Shown: positions 25,560-34,976, numbered from the stretch's first letter. The stretch: DNA of 64,000 nucleotides from Fenollaria timonensis (GCF_001457835.1 NZ_LN898229.1:111046-175045), one strand, 5' to 3'. A program made the numbers and translations. The notes: generated by a model from the letters alone, not told the origin.

Positions 25560-26834
25560 TTATCTTATTATCATTTCTTCTCTCTTTGGTCCTGTAGAAA
25601 TGTATTTAAATTTTTTGCCAAGTTTTTCTTCGATGAACTCGATGTAGTCCCTTGCTTCTTTTGGAAGCTCTTCGTACTTTGTTATGCCTCTTATGTCGCA
25701 TTTCCAGCCCTTAAGTCTTTCTAAAACTGGTTTTGCTTTTTTAAGCTTGGATGTGTTAGGGAATTCATCTGTTATCTCGCCGTCGATGTCGTAGCTAACA
25801 CAAACTGGTATTTCATCTAGGTAGCTAAGCGCGTCTATAACCATGAAGGCAATGTCTGTTGCGCCTTGCATTTCTATGCCGTACTTTGTTGCGACTACGT
25901 CGAACCAGCCAACTCTTCTTGGTCTACCTGTTGTTGCGCCGAACTCACCTTTGTCGCCGCCATGAGTCCTAAGCTCATTTGCTTCTTCATCAAAAATTTC
26001 GCTAACGAACTCGCCTGCGCCTACTGCTGATGAATATGCCTTTGTCACTGCAATGATATTTTTTATTTCATACGGTGGCACTCCTGCTCCTATGGATGCG
26101 TATCCTGCAAGTGTTGATGAGCTTGTTACCATTGGGTAGATGCCGTGATCTGTATCTTTAAGTGTGCCAAGTTGGCCTTCGAACAAGATCTTCTTGCCAT
26201 CTTTGATAGCTTTTCTTAGCATCTTGGATGTGTTTTTAACATATGGCTTGATCATTTCGCCATATTCAAGAAGTGTCTTTAAAACGTCTTCCTTCTTAAG
26301 CGGCTCTTTATGATAAAGTTCCTTAAGTATAGCGTTTTTGATTGGCAATATCAAATCCAATTTTTCTGAAAGATATTCTTCGTCATAAAGCTCGTTCACT
26401 TCAAAGCCTATCTTTTGATATTTATCTGCAAATATATATGCAATACCTGATTTAGTCGATCCAAATGATGCCTTGCTAAGTCTTTCTTCTTCGTACTTAT
26501 CAAAATCTATATGATATGGCATAACTATTTGTGCTCTGTCGGATACATAGATTGTCGGCTCTTTAACGCCTGCATCCACTATTGATTTAAGCTCGTTAAT
26601 GAAGAATGGTATGTTTAGTGCAACGCCATTGGCAAGTATATTGACAGTGTTTTCATTAAATACTCCTGATGGCAATAGATGAAGTGCAAATCTACCATAA
26701 TTATTGATAATAGTGTGGCCAGCGTTAGCTCCGCCTTGAAATCTAACTACATAATCTGCATCACATGCTAGCATATCGGTTACTTTACCCTTGCCTTCGT
26801 CGCCCCAGTTAGCTCCTACTATAGCTGTAATCAT
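25560..26834 (-). CDS. purA: Adenylosuccinate synthetase
   Basis: Joins IMP and aspartate using GTP to give adenylosuccinate, first step of the AMP branch. The phosphate loop GDEGKGK is at residues 11-17. NAGHTIINNYGRFALHLLPSG follows, then FEGQLGTLKDTDHGIYPMVTSS and the IMP-binding region TTGRPRRVGWFD. The 424 residues are normal. It is last in purCFBA. Its Shine-Dalgarno is an uninterrupted run of eight G (26840-26847) shared with the purB stop codon. Confidence 0.97.
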   Translation of the reverse strand: MITAIVGANWGDEGKGKVTDMLACDADYVVRFQGGANAGHTIINNYGRFALHLLPSGVFNENTVNILANGVALNIPFFINELKSIVDAGVKEPTIYVSDRAQIVMPYHIDFDKYEEERLSKASFGSTKSGIAYIFADKYQKIGFEVNELYDEEYLSEKLDLILPIKNAILKELYHKEPLKKEDVLKTLLEYGEMIKPYVKNTSKMLRKAIKDGKKILFEGQLGTLKDTDHGIYPMVTSSSTLAGYASIGAGVPPYEIKNIIAVTKAYSSAVGAGEFVSEIFDEEANELRTHGGDKGEFGATTGRPRRVGWFDVVATKYGIEMQGATDIAFMVIDALSYLDEIPVCVSYDIDGEITDEFPNTSKLKKAKPVLERLKGWKCDIRGITKYEELPKEARDYIEFIEEKLGKKFKYISTGPKREEMIIR

Positions 26835-26846
26835 ATATACCCCCCC

Positions 26847-28283
26847 CTAAACATTGAGTTCAACTTTGATACCGATGCTGTCCTTGTTCTTTTCAAGTAT
26901 CGGGTCAATAGTTTCACTTACAAATTCTTCAACTTGTGAAGATGCTCTACCGCTAATCTTCGAAGCAGCCTTTATCTCTTCTATGTCGTCCATAGTCAAG
27001 TTAAAGTCTTTGTCGTCAGCAATTAGCTTTAATAAATTATTATCCTTGCCCTCTTCTTTAATCCTCTTTTGTGCTTCTCTCGAATGAACTCTGATCTTGT
27101 CATGAAGGGCTTGTCTGTCACCGCCACGTTTAACGCATTCCATAAGTATATTTTCTGTTATCATAAATGGAAGCTCTTCGTTTAAGTGCTTCTTAATAAC
27201 ATTTTCATAAACTATAAGTCCGTCACTAACGTTGATGTATATATCTAGTACGCCATCAAGCGCTAGAAAGGCCTCGCTCACAGCTATCCTCTTATTAGCC
27301 GAGTCATCAAGTGTTCTTTCGAACCATTGTGTTGCGGCTGTTATTTGCGGATTAAGTGAGTTTACTATGATGTAGCGTGAGATTGATGCGATTCTTTCTG
27401 CACGCATAGGATTTCTCTTATATGGCATGGCAGATGAACCGATTTGATTCTTTTCTAGTGGCTCTTCTATTTCTTTTAAATTTGCTAATAATCTTAAGTC
27501 GCCTGAGAACTTGTATGCACTTTGAGCGATTAGGCTAAGCACATTAAGTATCTTGGCATCTATTTTTCTTGTATATGTTTGTCCGCTTATAGTTAAAACT
27601 TTGTCGTAACCAAGTTTTTTCACTATAAGTTCATCAACTGTCTTTACTTTTTCTTCGTCATTGTCAAAAAGTTCCATGAATGAGGCTTGTGTGCCTGTAG
27701 TTCCTTTTGAGCCAAGTAGTTTGTAGTCTTCTAGTAATTTATCTAGCTCTTCTAGGTCCATGTAAAGGTCTTGAAGCCATAGCGAGGCTCTCTTGCCAAC
27801 AGTAGTTGGTTGAGCTGCTTGATAGTGAGTGTAACCAAGTGTGTCAAGGTCCTTGTACTTCATAGCAAAGTCCCTAAGGTTTTTCATAACAGTAAGAACT
27901 TTTTTTCTGATAAGCTTAAGAGCTTCATGCATAGTGATAAGGTCAGTGTTATCACCAACGTAGCAGCTAGTTGCTCCTAAGTGTATGATTGCCTTTGCCT
28001 TTGGCGCTTGAAGACCATAAGCGTAGACATGGCTCATAACATCGTGACGCACAAGCTTTTCCCTCTCTTTTGCGACTTCGATGTTAAGATTGTCCTTATT
28101 AGCCTTCATCTCTTCGATAGCTTCATCTGATATGTCTAGACCCATCTCCTTTTCAGCTTCTGCAAGGGCTATCCACATCTTTCTCCAAGTTTTAAATTTA
28201 AATTCTTCCGAAAATATATACTGCATCTCTTTAGAAGAGTATCTTTCTGAGAACGGCGATATATATTTATTATATTTGTCCAT
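26847..28283 (-). CDS. purB: Adenylosuccinate lyase
   Basis: Cleaves fumarate from adenylosuccinate and from SAICAR, so it serves two steps of purine synthesis. The fumarase/aspartase-superfamily signature is present as GSSAMPYKRNPMRAERI, with the catalytic loop serine. HLGATSCYVGDNTD carries the conserved histidine region. The ORF reaches 28349, but AGAGGTGGAAG precedes ATG 28283, giving MDKYNKYISPF and 478 residues, standard for the family. It overlaps the purF end by 14 bp. Confidence 0.96.
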   Translation of the reverse strand: MDKYNKYISPFSERYSSKEMQYIFSEEFKFKTWRKMWIALAEAEKEMGLDISDEAIEEMKANKDNLNIEVAKEREKLVRHDVMSHVYAYGLQAPKAKAIIHLGATSCYVGDNTDLITMHEALKLIRKKVLTVMKNLRDFAMKYKDLDTLGYTHYQAAQPTTVGKRASLWLQDLYMDLEELDKLLEDYKLLGSKGTTGTQASFMELFDNDEEKVKTVDELIVKKLGYDKVLTISGQTYTRKIDAKILNVLSLIAQSAYKFSGDLRLLANLKEIEEPLEKNQIGSSAMPYKRNPMRAERIASISRYIIVNSLNPQITAATQWFERTLDDSANKRIAVSEAFLALDGVLDIYINVSDGLIVYENVIKKHLNEELPFMITENILMECVKRGGDRQALHDKIRVHSREAQKRIKEEGKDNNLLKLIADDKDFNLTMDDIEEIKAASKISGRASSQVEEFVSETIDPILEKNKDSIGIKVELNV

Positions 28284-29658
28284 CTTCCACCTCTGTTGGA
28301 TAATTACCAGTAAAGCAAGCGTTGCAATAGTCACAGCGTCCTTCAACAAGCTCCTTAAGGTCCTCTACCTTTAAGTAGCCAAGCGAATCACAGCCAATGT
28401 AGTCTCTGATTTCATCTTGAGTGTACTTAAACGCGATTAGCTCCTTATTTGTCGGCACGTCAGTACCGTAGAAACATGGATATAAGAATGGTGGCGAGGA
28501 TATTCTGACATGAACTTCCTTAGCACCAAGCTCCTTAAGCTGCTTTACAATATTTTTCATAGTCGTTCCTCTAACGATGGAGTCATCGACCAAAACTATC
28601 TTCTTATCTTTAACTTCATCTTTAAGAATATTTAGCTTGATAGAAACGCCTTGTGATCTTTGATCTTGACTAGGTTTGATAAATGTCCTACCAACATAAT
28701 TATTCTTGATGAAAGCTATGGAGAATGGTATATTAGCTGCTTGTGCATAGCCGTATGCTGCTGGTGTACCTGAGTCTGGAACGCCAACGACTACGTCTGC
28801 ATCGACTGGATATCTCTTGTGAAGCATCCTACCCGCATTTAGTCTTGCTTCGTAAACGCTGATGCCGTCAATGGCTGAGTCAGGTCTTGCGAAGTAAATG
28901 TATTCGAATATGCAAGTTGATTTTTTCGCTTCATATTTATATACGGATTTAACTCCTTCTTCAGTAACTATAACGACTTCACCCGGTTCAACATCTCTAA
29001 TAAACTTTGCTCCAACTGCATCAAGTGCACATGACTCGCTCGATACAAAGTATGTATCTCCTTTTTGACCTATACAAAGCGGATGAAAACCGTTAGGATC
29101 TCTCGCTGCTATTAACTTTTTAGGACTTGCTATAGCTAGTGAATAAGCACCAACTATCTTTGGCATAGCCTTAACAACTGCTTCTTCAACTGATTTTGAC
29201 TCAAGTCTCGCTCTTGCTATAAGATAAGGAATGATTTCAGAGTCAGAAGTAGTTTGGAAGATGGCTCCTGTTTGTGAAAGTTCTTCCTTAAGTGCTTTTT
29301 GATTAACAATATTGCCGTTGTGAGCGATGGCTAGAGTGCCTTTCCAGTAGTTTATAACTAATGGTTGAGCGTTAGAAACGGTAGAATTACCTGAAGTTGA
29401 GTATCTAACATGTCCAACACCAAGATTGCCATTAAGTTTAGCTAAATTATCTTTATTAAAAACATCATTAACTAGACCCATGTTTTTATAAACCTGGATG
29501 TTTTGGCTCATTTTGGTATCTGTTACAGCAATACCGCAAGATTCTTGTCCTCTGTGCTGTAAAGCGAATAATCCGTAGTAAATCAGAGTTGAGACGTCTT
29601 CGTGTTTAAGTGAATAAGCTCCGAAAACGCCGCACTCTTCATGTATTTTATCAAACAT
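28270..29658 (-). CDS. purF: Amidophosphoribosyltransferase, Fe-S type
   Basis: First committed step of purine synthesis: PRPP plus glutamine gives phosphoribosylamine. The N-terminal propeptide MFDKIHEE precedes the catalytic Cys of CGVFGAYS, as in the Bacillus enzyme. A glutaminase domain and a phosphoribosyltransferase domain follow; the PRPP motif is VLVDDSIVRGTT. Cysteines in STCIFEYIYF, GCDSLG and CDYCNACFTG match the ligands of the oxygen-labile [4Fe-4S] cluster. The 462 residues fit. Its start overlaps the purC stop by one base. Confidence 0.96.
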   Translation of the reverse strand: MFDKIHEECGVFGAYSLKHEDVSTLIYYGLFALQHRGQESCGIAVTDTKMSQNIQVYKNMGLVNDVFNKDNLAKLNGNLGVGHVRYSTSGNSTVSNAQPLVINYWKGTLAIAHNGNIVNQKALKEELSQTGAIFQTTSDSEIIPYLIARARLESKSVEEAVVKAMPKIVGAYSLAIASPKKLIAARDPNGFHPLCIGQKGDTYFVSSESCALDAVGAKFIRDVEPGEVVIVTEEGVKSVYKYEAKKSTCIFEYIYFARPDSAIDGISVYEARLNAGRMLHKRYPVDADVVVGVPDSGTPAAYGYAQAANIPFSIAFIKNNYVGRTFIKPSQDQRSQGVSIKLNILKDEVKDKKIVLVDDSIVRGTTMKNIVKQLKELGAKEVHVRISSPPFLYPCFYGTDVPTNKELIAFKYTQDEIRDYIGCDSLGYLKVEDLKELVEGRCDYCNACFTGNYPTEVEDGQI

Positions 29659-30365
29659 TATTCTAGTCCAAGTCTTCTCATGACTTCGTGGTATGCATCT
29701 TCAACATTACCAAGGTCACGTCTGAACCTGTCTTTATCAAGCTTTTCGTTAGTTTCGTAGTCCCAAAGTCTCATAGTGTCTGGACTGATTTCGTCAGCTA
29801 AGATGATCTTGCCGTCATATCTACCAAATTCAAGCTTGAAGTCAACAAGTCTTATGCCAACAGATTTAAAGTGCTTGCAAAGGTAGTCATTTACCTTTCT
29901 TGCATAGTCTTTTATAGTGTCTACTTCTTCTTTAGTAGCAAGACCTAATGCTGTAGCATAATCATCGTTAATGAATGGGTCATCAAGTGGATCTGACTTG
30001 TATGAGAACTCAACTATTGGGTGAAGTAATTCCTTACCTTCTTCAACACCCATCCTCTTAGAGAAGCTGCCTGCAGTTACGTTTCTAACTATAACTTCTA
30101 GTGGAACTATCTCAACAGCCTTAACCAAAGTTTCTCTGTCGTTTAATTCTTCTAAATATATAGTTGGAATGCCTTCTTTTTCAAGCTTTTGGAAGAAGAA
30201 GTTACTCATTTTGTTGTTGACAACACCTTTGCCAACTATAGTGCCTTTCTTCTTGCCGTTAAATGCAGTAGCATCATCCTTGTAAGACAAGATAAATTTC
30301 TTAGGGTCATCAGTCTTGAAGACCTTCTTTGCCTTGCCTTCATATACTTGTTCTAACTTTTCCAT
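29658..30365 (-). CDS. purC: SAICAR synthetase
   Basis: Adds aspartate to CAIR with [12 protein letters not shown] at the N-terminus, [15 protein letters not shown] near residue 95, LVDFKLEFG and [13 protein letters not shown] near 195 are the family motifs. The 235 residues are standard. It is the first gene of purCFBA, after a clear promoter and an AAGGAGGAT ribosome site. Other de novo purine genes (purD, E, K, L, M, N, H) are not in this window. Confidence 0.97.
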   Translation of the reverse strand: MEKLEQVYEGKAKKVFKTDDPKKFILSYKDDATAFNGKKKGTIVGKGVVNNKMSNFFFQKLEKEGIPTIYLEELNDRETLVKAVEIVPLEVIVRNVTAGSFSKRMGVEEGKELLHPIVEFSYKSDPLDDPFINDDYATALGLATKEEVDTIKDYARKVNDYLCKHFKSVGIRLVDFKLEFGRYDGKIILADEISPDTMRLWDYETNEKLDKDRFRRDLGNVEDAYHEVMRRLGLE

Positions 30366-30395
30366 GTCGTCATCCTCCTTAAAAATTACATTCTA

Positions 30396-30424
30396 ATTAT
30401 ATCACTTAGAAAAACATTTTTCAA
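30396..30424 (-). promoter_or_regulatory. Promoter of purCFBA
   Basis: TTGAAA (30419-30424), 17 bp, TATAAT (30396-30401) on the minus strand with extended TGA. The leader is only about 30 bp, and I see no purine riboswitch. Confidence 0.8.
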
Positions 30425-30435
30425 TCATTATGGAA

Positions 30436-30479
30436 ATATTTTTGCAAAAATATAAGGACTTAATCACTAAGCCCTTATA
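30436..30479 (-). terminator. Terminator, copy A of 44-bp repeat
   Basis: Hairpin with outer arms TATAAGG/CCTTATA and inner CTTA/TTAAG, followed by TTTTTG on the minus strand. The 44-bp sequence is identical to 35057-35100. Confidence 0.88.
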
Positions 30480-30489
30480 TATCATCTAT

Positions 30490-30885
30490 TTACTTATTTG
30501 TTATTTCTTTACTGTCTGTAACAACCCATATATTTAACTTTTCTTTATTAAGTTCAATTTCCTTTTGTTTCAAACTTAATTCAAGGTCTTTATCCTTATC
30601 AGCTAAGTTTATATCATAGATAATGTTATTGCCACTGTCTTTTTTATCTTTTACTTCAAACTTGCTATCTGGATATGTTTTAGCTAGATATTCATTAAGA
30701 ACGCCTTCACTGTCAAATAGATATGGTTTCTTTCCATCTTCCAATTCACTAATTAGTTCATCGTTAATAGCTGGATATAAAACTTCTTCATTATTTGTAT
30801 TTTTATTGTTAATCAATTTATATGCCGCAAAAATTATTACTATAATTAATATGGCATATATTATTTTTTTAAGGCAAGTATTCAT
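30490..30885 (-). CDS. Small membrane-anchored protein, unknown function
   Basis: I do not recognise it. One N-terminal membrane helix (IIYAILIIVIIFAAYKLI, about 6-23) is followed by about 105 charged, lysine- and aspartate-rich extracytoplasmic residues. The start is uncertain: ATG 30885 gives MNTCLKKIIYA, and a TTG at 30897 is also in frame. Neither has a strong ribosome site, so translation is probably coupled to the secreted protein gene it overlaps by 17 bp. It is the last gene of the BlaI/BlaR1-like block. Confidence 0.7.
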   Translation of the reverse strand: MNTCLKKIIYAILIIVIIFAAYKLINNKNTNNEEVLYPAINDELISELEDGKKPYLFDSEGVLNEYLAKTYPDSKFEVKDKKDSGNNIIYDINLADKDKDLELSLKQKEIELNKEKLNIWVVTDSKEITNK

Positions 30886-31810
30886 ATCTAACGTCAATAT
30901 AACCGCTTACATTTTTACCAAAGCCTAAATCTCTTGCTAATTCAATAGATAAATCAATTCCTGCTGGATTTGAAACAACTCTTCCAAATTGATCTTTACC
31001 ATTGTTATATCTATCAAAATAAGCTGCTTGAGCTTCAGGAACTCCTAAACCTAATCCAGAGAACATCCTTCTATCTGTATCCCAGTAATTATCATCCTCA
31101 TTCCATGGTCCAACGTCTAATATTTCTACATTTTTCACCGATTTACTATTTTTAGGATTATATACATTAACAGTATATGGTGGATTTGAATAACCATTTG
31201 GCCATCCTAAATTTGCAAATTTAAGTTTCTTATCTGGTAATGATGCTTCAATTGATCCGCTCTTATTAGGATAATATTGAGTAGCCCAAATATTAGAAAC
31301 TCTATCAATATCAGCTCTAAGAGAATTTCTATTCATACGATAATCACATTCTTTAATCCACCAGTTGTAAATCCAATCTCTGAACTTTTCTAATTCTTCT
31401 GTAGATTTAAAAACTCTAATCAATTCTTGATTTCTTTGATCCGTTAATTTATATATATTATTATTGTATAGCTTAACTGACTCTATATTATTTTTATAAG
31501 TATCAATTTTACTATTTTCATTTAATTCATTATCTTTTAAATGTTCATTTAAACCTATTTCTTTTAGCGCAATAAATTGTTCTTCAGATAGTTTTAAATC
31601 TGATTTCATATTTCTAACATCATTTATCAGTTTATCATCATTTTCAGTGTAAAGTAAATAATATAATATCTCTTTTCCACTGTCTAATGGATGAGTTCTA
31701 TTTATTTTATCTATTTTACTTTCTTCCATTGTCAAAGCTTGTGTATTTGTTACAGGAGTAACAAATAACATTAATAAAACTAATATACTTATAATTATTC
31801 TTCTTTTCAT
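30869..31810 (-). CDS. Secreted protein with RlpA-like (DPBB) C-terminus
   Basis: A signal peptide (about 1-25) is followed by a helical, charged region (about 27-160) and a C-terminal domain. The latter contains VEILDVGPWNEDDNYW, NPAGIDLSIELARDLGFG and GYIDVRYEYLP. The order V-x-D-x-GP, then DLS-x-x-x-A-x-x-LG, then a terminal strand resembles the double-psi beta-barrel of RlpA and related wall-active proteins. That assignment is inference from pattern. AGGAGG precedes ATG 31810. It follows a BlaR1-like sensor, so it may act on, or be induced by, cell-wall stress. Confidence 0.72.
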   Translation of the reverse strand: MKRRIIISILVLLMLFVTPVTNTQALTMEESKIDKINRTHPLDSGKEILYYLLYTENDDKLINDVRNMKSDLKLSEEQFIALKEIGLNEHLKDNELNENSKIDTYKNNIESVKLYNNNIYKLTDQRNQELIRVFKSTEELEKFRDWIYNWWIKECDYRMNRNSLRADIDRVSNIWATQYYPNKSGSIEASLPDKKLKFANLGWPNGYSNPPYTVNVYNPKNSKSVKNVEILDVGPWNEDDNYWDTDRRMFSGLGLGVPEAQAAYFDRYNNGKDQFGRVVSNPAGIDLSIELARDLGFGKNVSGYIDVRYEYLP

Positions 31811-31851
31811 AACATTTCCTCCTTAACATATTTAAAATTTCTCTAATTGCT

Positions 31852-31867
31852 GGCACCTAATGGTGCC
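31852..31867. other. Perfect hairpin between the BlaR1-like and secreted-protein genes
   Basis: GGCACC/GGTGCC with a four-base loop in a 116-bp gap. No T-run follows on the minus strand, so it may be a processing or attenuation element rather than a terminator. Confidence 0.45.
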
Positions 31868-31926
31868 TTCCTGTCTCCATTTTTATACCTCTGCTGATTA
31901 TACTTTCTCATACTACACCTCAATAT

Positions 31927-33300
31927 CTATCTAACATAACTATTAATCTGAATATTATATTTTAATTTTTTTCCTTGTTTATTCATAATTACTACCTTAT
32001 ATTCATTATCTTGGTTGGCCTTAACTTTTAATATTGTTTCCTTATCAAATGTCTCATCATAAATAACCCTTTCGTTTTCCTGTATCATTATCTCATAATT
32101 CAATCCAGAGCTGCAAGACATCTCGCTCAATTTAATTGTAAAGCCATTATGATATGTTGTATCAGATGAAAACATATTAAATTTATATGTTCTACTTTCA
32201 AGTCCATCTAAAATGTCATAATCTTTTATATCAATTTTTCTTAATGCTATTAAATTATCTGACATTTTATTAATTTCTTCATATTCATCTTTATCTATCA
32301 CCTCTACTCTGTCACTAAGTAGCTTACTTCCTTCGTCCAAAGCTTTTACGCTTGATACCACTTTATCATCCGGTTCGACGTTAAAATAAGCAAATGAATT
32401 TAAACTTAAGATAAAAACAAGTGCTAGTGAAAGTACACCAAGTTTTGTAATTCTATATGAACTCATAATCCTCATCCTTTCTAATGTTGGATTTAATTCT
32501 GACACGAATTTATTTACATTTTTATTTTCTACGGTAGACAATTTAAACATCGTTTCTAAATAATCTCTTTTTACTAAATTTGATCCGCCCATTTTATTTA
32601 TAACTAATTTATCACAAAGTATTTCTAGATCTTCATCTATATATTTTAGAGCTAAAAGCACAAATAAATTGTACCAATAAAAACATGCTAGCATATATTT
32701 AAAATAGTTTAGCAATATATCGCATTTTTTTATATGCATCATTTCATGATAAATTACATTTTTTAACATAATATCGTCTTTTAAAATGTATGTTTGCAAA
32801 ATAATCTTTGGCTTGAAAAATCCATAGCTTACTGGTGTTTCGAGCTTATCATTAATTAAAACGTCTACTCTTCTTTTTAGATTAAATGAACTTATATACT
32901 CATTAATGTCAAGATTATTGACTTTATTAGCACTTCTCAAAGCTTTATTAGTTTCTATAGCTGTAAATATTAGATATATTAAAAACAATATTGCTGCTAT
33001 CAATCGTTTTTTTAAATATAAAACATTTGAGAATTTTATAAGTAATAACTCTGTATACTCATTTAATTGCTTGATAAATGAAAAGCACGCATCTAATATG
33101 GGTCCATAGCTAGCGTTTTCTATATTTATTTGCAAGCCAAAAGGATTTATTAGATACACAAAAAGTAATGACCACATAATTTTATTGGCATATTTTATAC
33201 TTTTTCTATTAAATGATTTTCTCAATAATAGTATTGCCGCAATTAGTAATACACTTTTTATCAATTTGTTAACAGCATTTACTTTAATTATTTCAAACAC
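31927..33300 (-). CDS. M56-family BlaR1-like membrane metallopeptidase
   Basis: Signal-transducing protease of the BlaR1/MecR1 family, 457 residues. Membrane helices lie near 12-30, 40-57 and 100-118. The zinc site HEMMH is at 185-189 in the cytoplasmic protease domain. A further helix is near 285-305, and about 150 extracytoplasmic residues follow. BlaR1 itself carries a roughly 250-residue penicillin-binding sensor with an active serine; this protein has a shorter unrelated C-terminus. It is therefore unlikely to sense beta-lactams directly. It lies 3 bp after the repressor gene, as expected for the pair. Confidence 0.88.
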   Translation of the reverse strand: MFEIIKVNAVNKLIKSVLLIAAILLLRKSFNRKSIKYANKIMWSLLFVYLINPFGLQINIENASYGPILDACFSFIKQLNEYTELLLIKFSNVLYLKKRLIAAILFLIYLIFTAIETNKALRSANKVNNLDINEYISSFNLKRRVDVLINDKLETPVSYGFFKPKIILQTYILKDDIMLKNVIYHEMMHIKKCDILLNYFKYMLACFYWYNLFVLLALKYIDEDLEILCDKLVINKMGGSNLVKRDYLETMFKLSTVENKNVNKFVSELNPTLERMRIMSSYRITKLGVLSLALVFILSLNSFAYFNVEPDDKVVSSVKALDEGSKLLSDRVEVIDKDEYEEINKMSDNLIALRKIDIKDYDILDGLESRTYKFNMFSSDTTYHNGFTIKLSEMSCSSGLNYEIMIQENERVIYDETFDKETILKVKANQDNEYKVVIMNKQGKKLKYNIQINSYVR

Positions 33301-33303
33301 AGC

Positions 33304-33687
33304 TTACTCATCCTTAATCTCAATTGAAGAAATAATATCTTTCATTTCTTCTAGCTCAGTATTAGTAATTTTTTTATTGTTTACAAATGCTGAAAATAAT
33401 TTTACAAATGATCCTTTATAAACTGTATCTATAATTTTCTGTATTTGATTGTTTCCAAGATCCTCTCTTTTAATCACAGGTTTTATTTTATAATTTGGAT
33501 ATCTCCTGCTAACCGCATTTTTTTCTACTAATCTGTTTATAAATGTGTAGCTTGAACTTTTAGAAAAATTATATTTTTTATTAAGTATTTTCGATAATTC
33601 TAAAGCAGTTATCTCTCCGTTTTCATCTAAACAATCTCCTTTCCATAATTCCTCTAAAACTATTAACTCACTATCTGATAAATTCAT
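33304..33687 (-). CDS. BlaI/MecI-family winged-helix repressor
   Basis: Transcriptional repressor of 127 residues. LSDSELIVLEELWKGD at the N-terminus and the helix-turn-helix SSSYTFINRLVEKNAVSRR near residue 41 are the family pattern. The C-terminal part is the dimerisation region that BlaR1-type proteases cleave. GAAAGGAGGTAC precedes the ATG. It is paired with the M56 sensor downstream, and the two probably control this gene block. Candidate operators are the inverted repeats at 33750-33797 and 34977-35017. Confidence 0.88.
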   Translation of the reverse strand: MNLSDSELIVLEELWKGDCLDENGEITALELSKILNKKYNFSKSSSYTFINRLVEKNAVSRRYPNYKIKPVIKREDLGNNQIQKIIDTVYKGSFVKLFSAFVNNKKITNTELEEMKDIISSIEIKDE

Positions 33688-33749
33688 ATGTACCTCCTTT
33701 CTGTATTGTATAAAATGCTACCAATCATTTTAGCTTCTATAAACTTAGT

Positions 33750-33797
33750 TTGATATGTGCAATCTTAGCCACATAAGCATTAAATTGCACATATCAA
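33750..33797. promoter_or_regulatory. 14-bp inverted repeat ahead of the BlaI-like gene
   Basis: TTGATATGTGCAAT (33750-33763) and its exact reverse complement (33784-33797) are separated by 20 bp; CTTA/TAAG pairs inside (33764-33777). It lies between the lipoprotein stop and blaI. No T-run follows, so an operator for the BlaI-like repressor is more likely than a terminator. Confidence 0.55.
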
Positions 33798-33831
33798 GCA
33801 CTAATTCATTTAAAATTTTACTGCTTTACAA

Positions 33832-34341
33832 TTAATCATCAATTCTAAACGAATCTTTTATTTCTTTATGCATAGGTTTTAATTCTTCAATCATTTCTTC
33901 TACGGCACCATCATCACAACTATCTTTATTTATGTGGTAATAAAAAGTTTTATCTCCTTTACTTATAAGCTTTTCTAAATTGCCACCCAAGTCGCTTTTC
34001 TTAGAAACAATTATCTCAAACACTGGGCAATATGATCTAATTAAAGACTTTCTATCCCTCTTTTCTAAAATAAAACTTATAGTCTTAGTTTCTTTATTGC
34101 TATCTGCAGCATCGCCTTTTGAGTCATCTACGACATCTATCAGCGTAACATCGTACTTCCACTCAGGTATTTCAAGAGTAAATCCATAATCATCGTTTTT
34201 GTATAAATACTTTTCATTAGCATCATTATGTTCACGAGTATTAGATTTTTGTTCTTTTCCAATTTCTATATTACAAGCTATAGAAAAACAGAGTACTAAT
34301 ATTGCTAACATTAAAAATATAAAAAGCTTTTTATCTTTCAT
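33832..34341 (-). CDS. Lipoprotein, paralogue of the next gene
   Basis: Lipoprotein of 169 residues; the lipobox is LCFSIAC. The mature part begins with YLYKNDDYGFTLEIPEW and continues as a beta-rich domain ending in a helical LKPMHKEIKDSF. I do not recognise the family. It clearly shares this domain with the upstream lipoprotein (YKND-x-YGFTLEIPEW and ELxPMHxEIxxSF in both), so the two arose by duplication. A GTG at 34350 is in frame, but GGAGTGATAACT favours ATG 34341. It lies directly ahead of the BlaI-like regulator. Confidence 0.78.
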   Translation of the reverse strand: MKDKKLFIFLMLAILVLCFSIACNIEIGKEQKSNTREHNDANEKYLYKNDDYGFTLEIPEWKYDVTLIDVVDDSKGDAADSNKETKTISFILEKRDRKSLIRSYCPVFEIIVSKKSDLGGNLEKLISKGDKTFYYHINKDSCDDGAVEEMIEELKPMHKEIKDSFRIDD

Positions 34342-34388
34342 AGTTATCACTCCAATTTATTTAAATTTTACATCTACAACACAAAATA

Positions 34389-34922
34389 TTATGCATCAAT
34401 AAATTTAAATGAATTCATAATTTCTTCGTGCATAGGCTCTAGCTCTTTAATTAAACTCTTAATTCTAGCAATATATTTATCGTCACTGTATTTTTTATCT
34501 TCTATTTCCTTCATGACATCATCTTCCTTAAGCTCTCTGTAGTAATATATTTTTCCGTCTTTCTCCCCTAATTTTATAAGATTAGAATCCAAATTACTTT
34601 TTTCTGATACAATAAGTTCAAAAGCAGTATAAAAACTTATGTCTAAATCTTTTTCTCTCCTTAATATCATAAAATTTATAGTCGTTGCATCATCATATTG
34701 CTTCTCGTAACCATATTCTTCTGCACCAGAATCATCGTTAACGTTAAATAATTGAATGTTATAGTTCCACTCAGGTATTTCAAGAGTAAAGCCATAAGTA
34801 TCATTTTTGTATAAATAATAATCTCTATTGTTTGTTTCCATGCTTTTTTCTTTACGATTACAAGAAATTAAACTTAATATCGATAATAAAAGCAAGGCAA
34901 ATATAAATACTTTCTTTTTCAT
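34389..34922 (-). CDS. Lipoprotein with GFTLEIPEW domain
   Basis: Lipoprotein of 177 residues; the lipobox is LSLISC (Cys21). It is the paralogue of the gene at 33832 and carries the same opening YLYKNDTYGFTLEIPEW and closing LEPMHEEIMNSF. The middle includes a Lys/Glu/Asp-rich insertion near residues 140-155 that the other copy lacks. Function unknown. It is the first gene of the block after a consensus promoter with two inverted repeats, so it is probably the main regulated product of the BlaI-like system. Confidence 0.8.
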   Translation of the reverse strand: MKKKVFIFALLLLSILSLISCNRKEKSMETNNRDYYLYKNDTYGFTLEIPEWNYNIQLFNVNDDSGAEEYGYEKQYDDATTINFMILRREKDLDISFYTAFELIVSEKSNLDSNLIKLGEKDGKIYYYRELKEDDVMKEIEDKKYSDDKYIARIKSLIKELEPMHEEIMNSFKFIDA

Positions 34923-34976
34923 AATACTACCTTCTACTTAAAATAGTTAATACATTTTTACTACTTTTTTCAAACT

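Noticed and set aside
30366..30489. Possible purine riboswitch ahead of purC
   Set aside because: Only about 30 bases separate the promoter from the start codon; no aptamer pattern is present.
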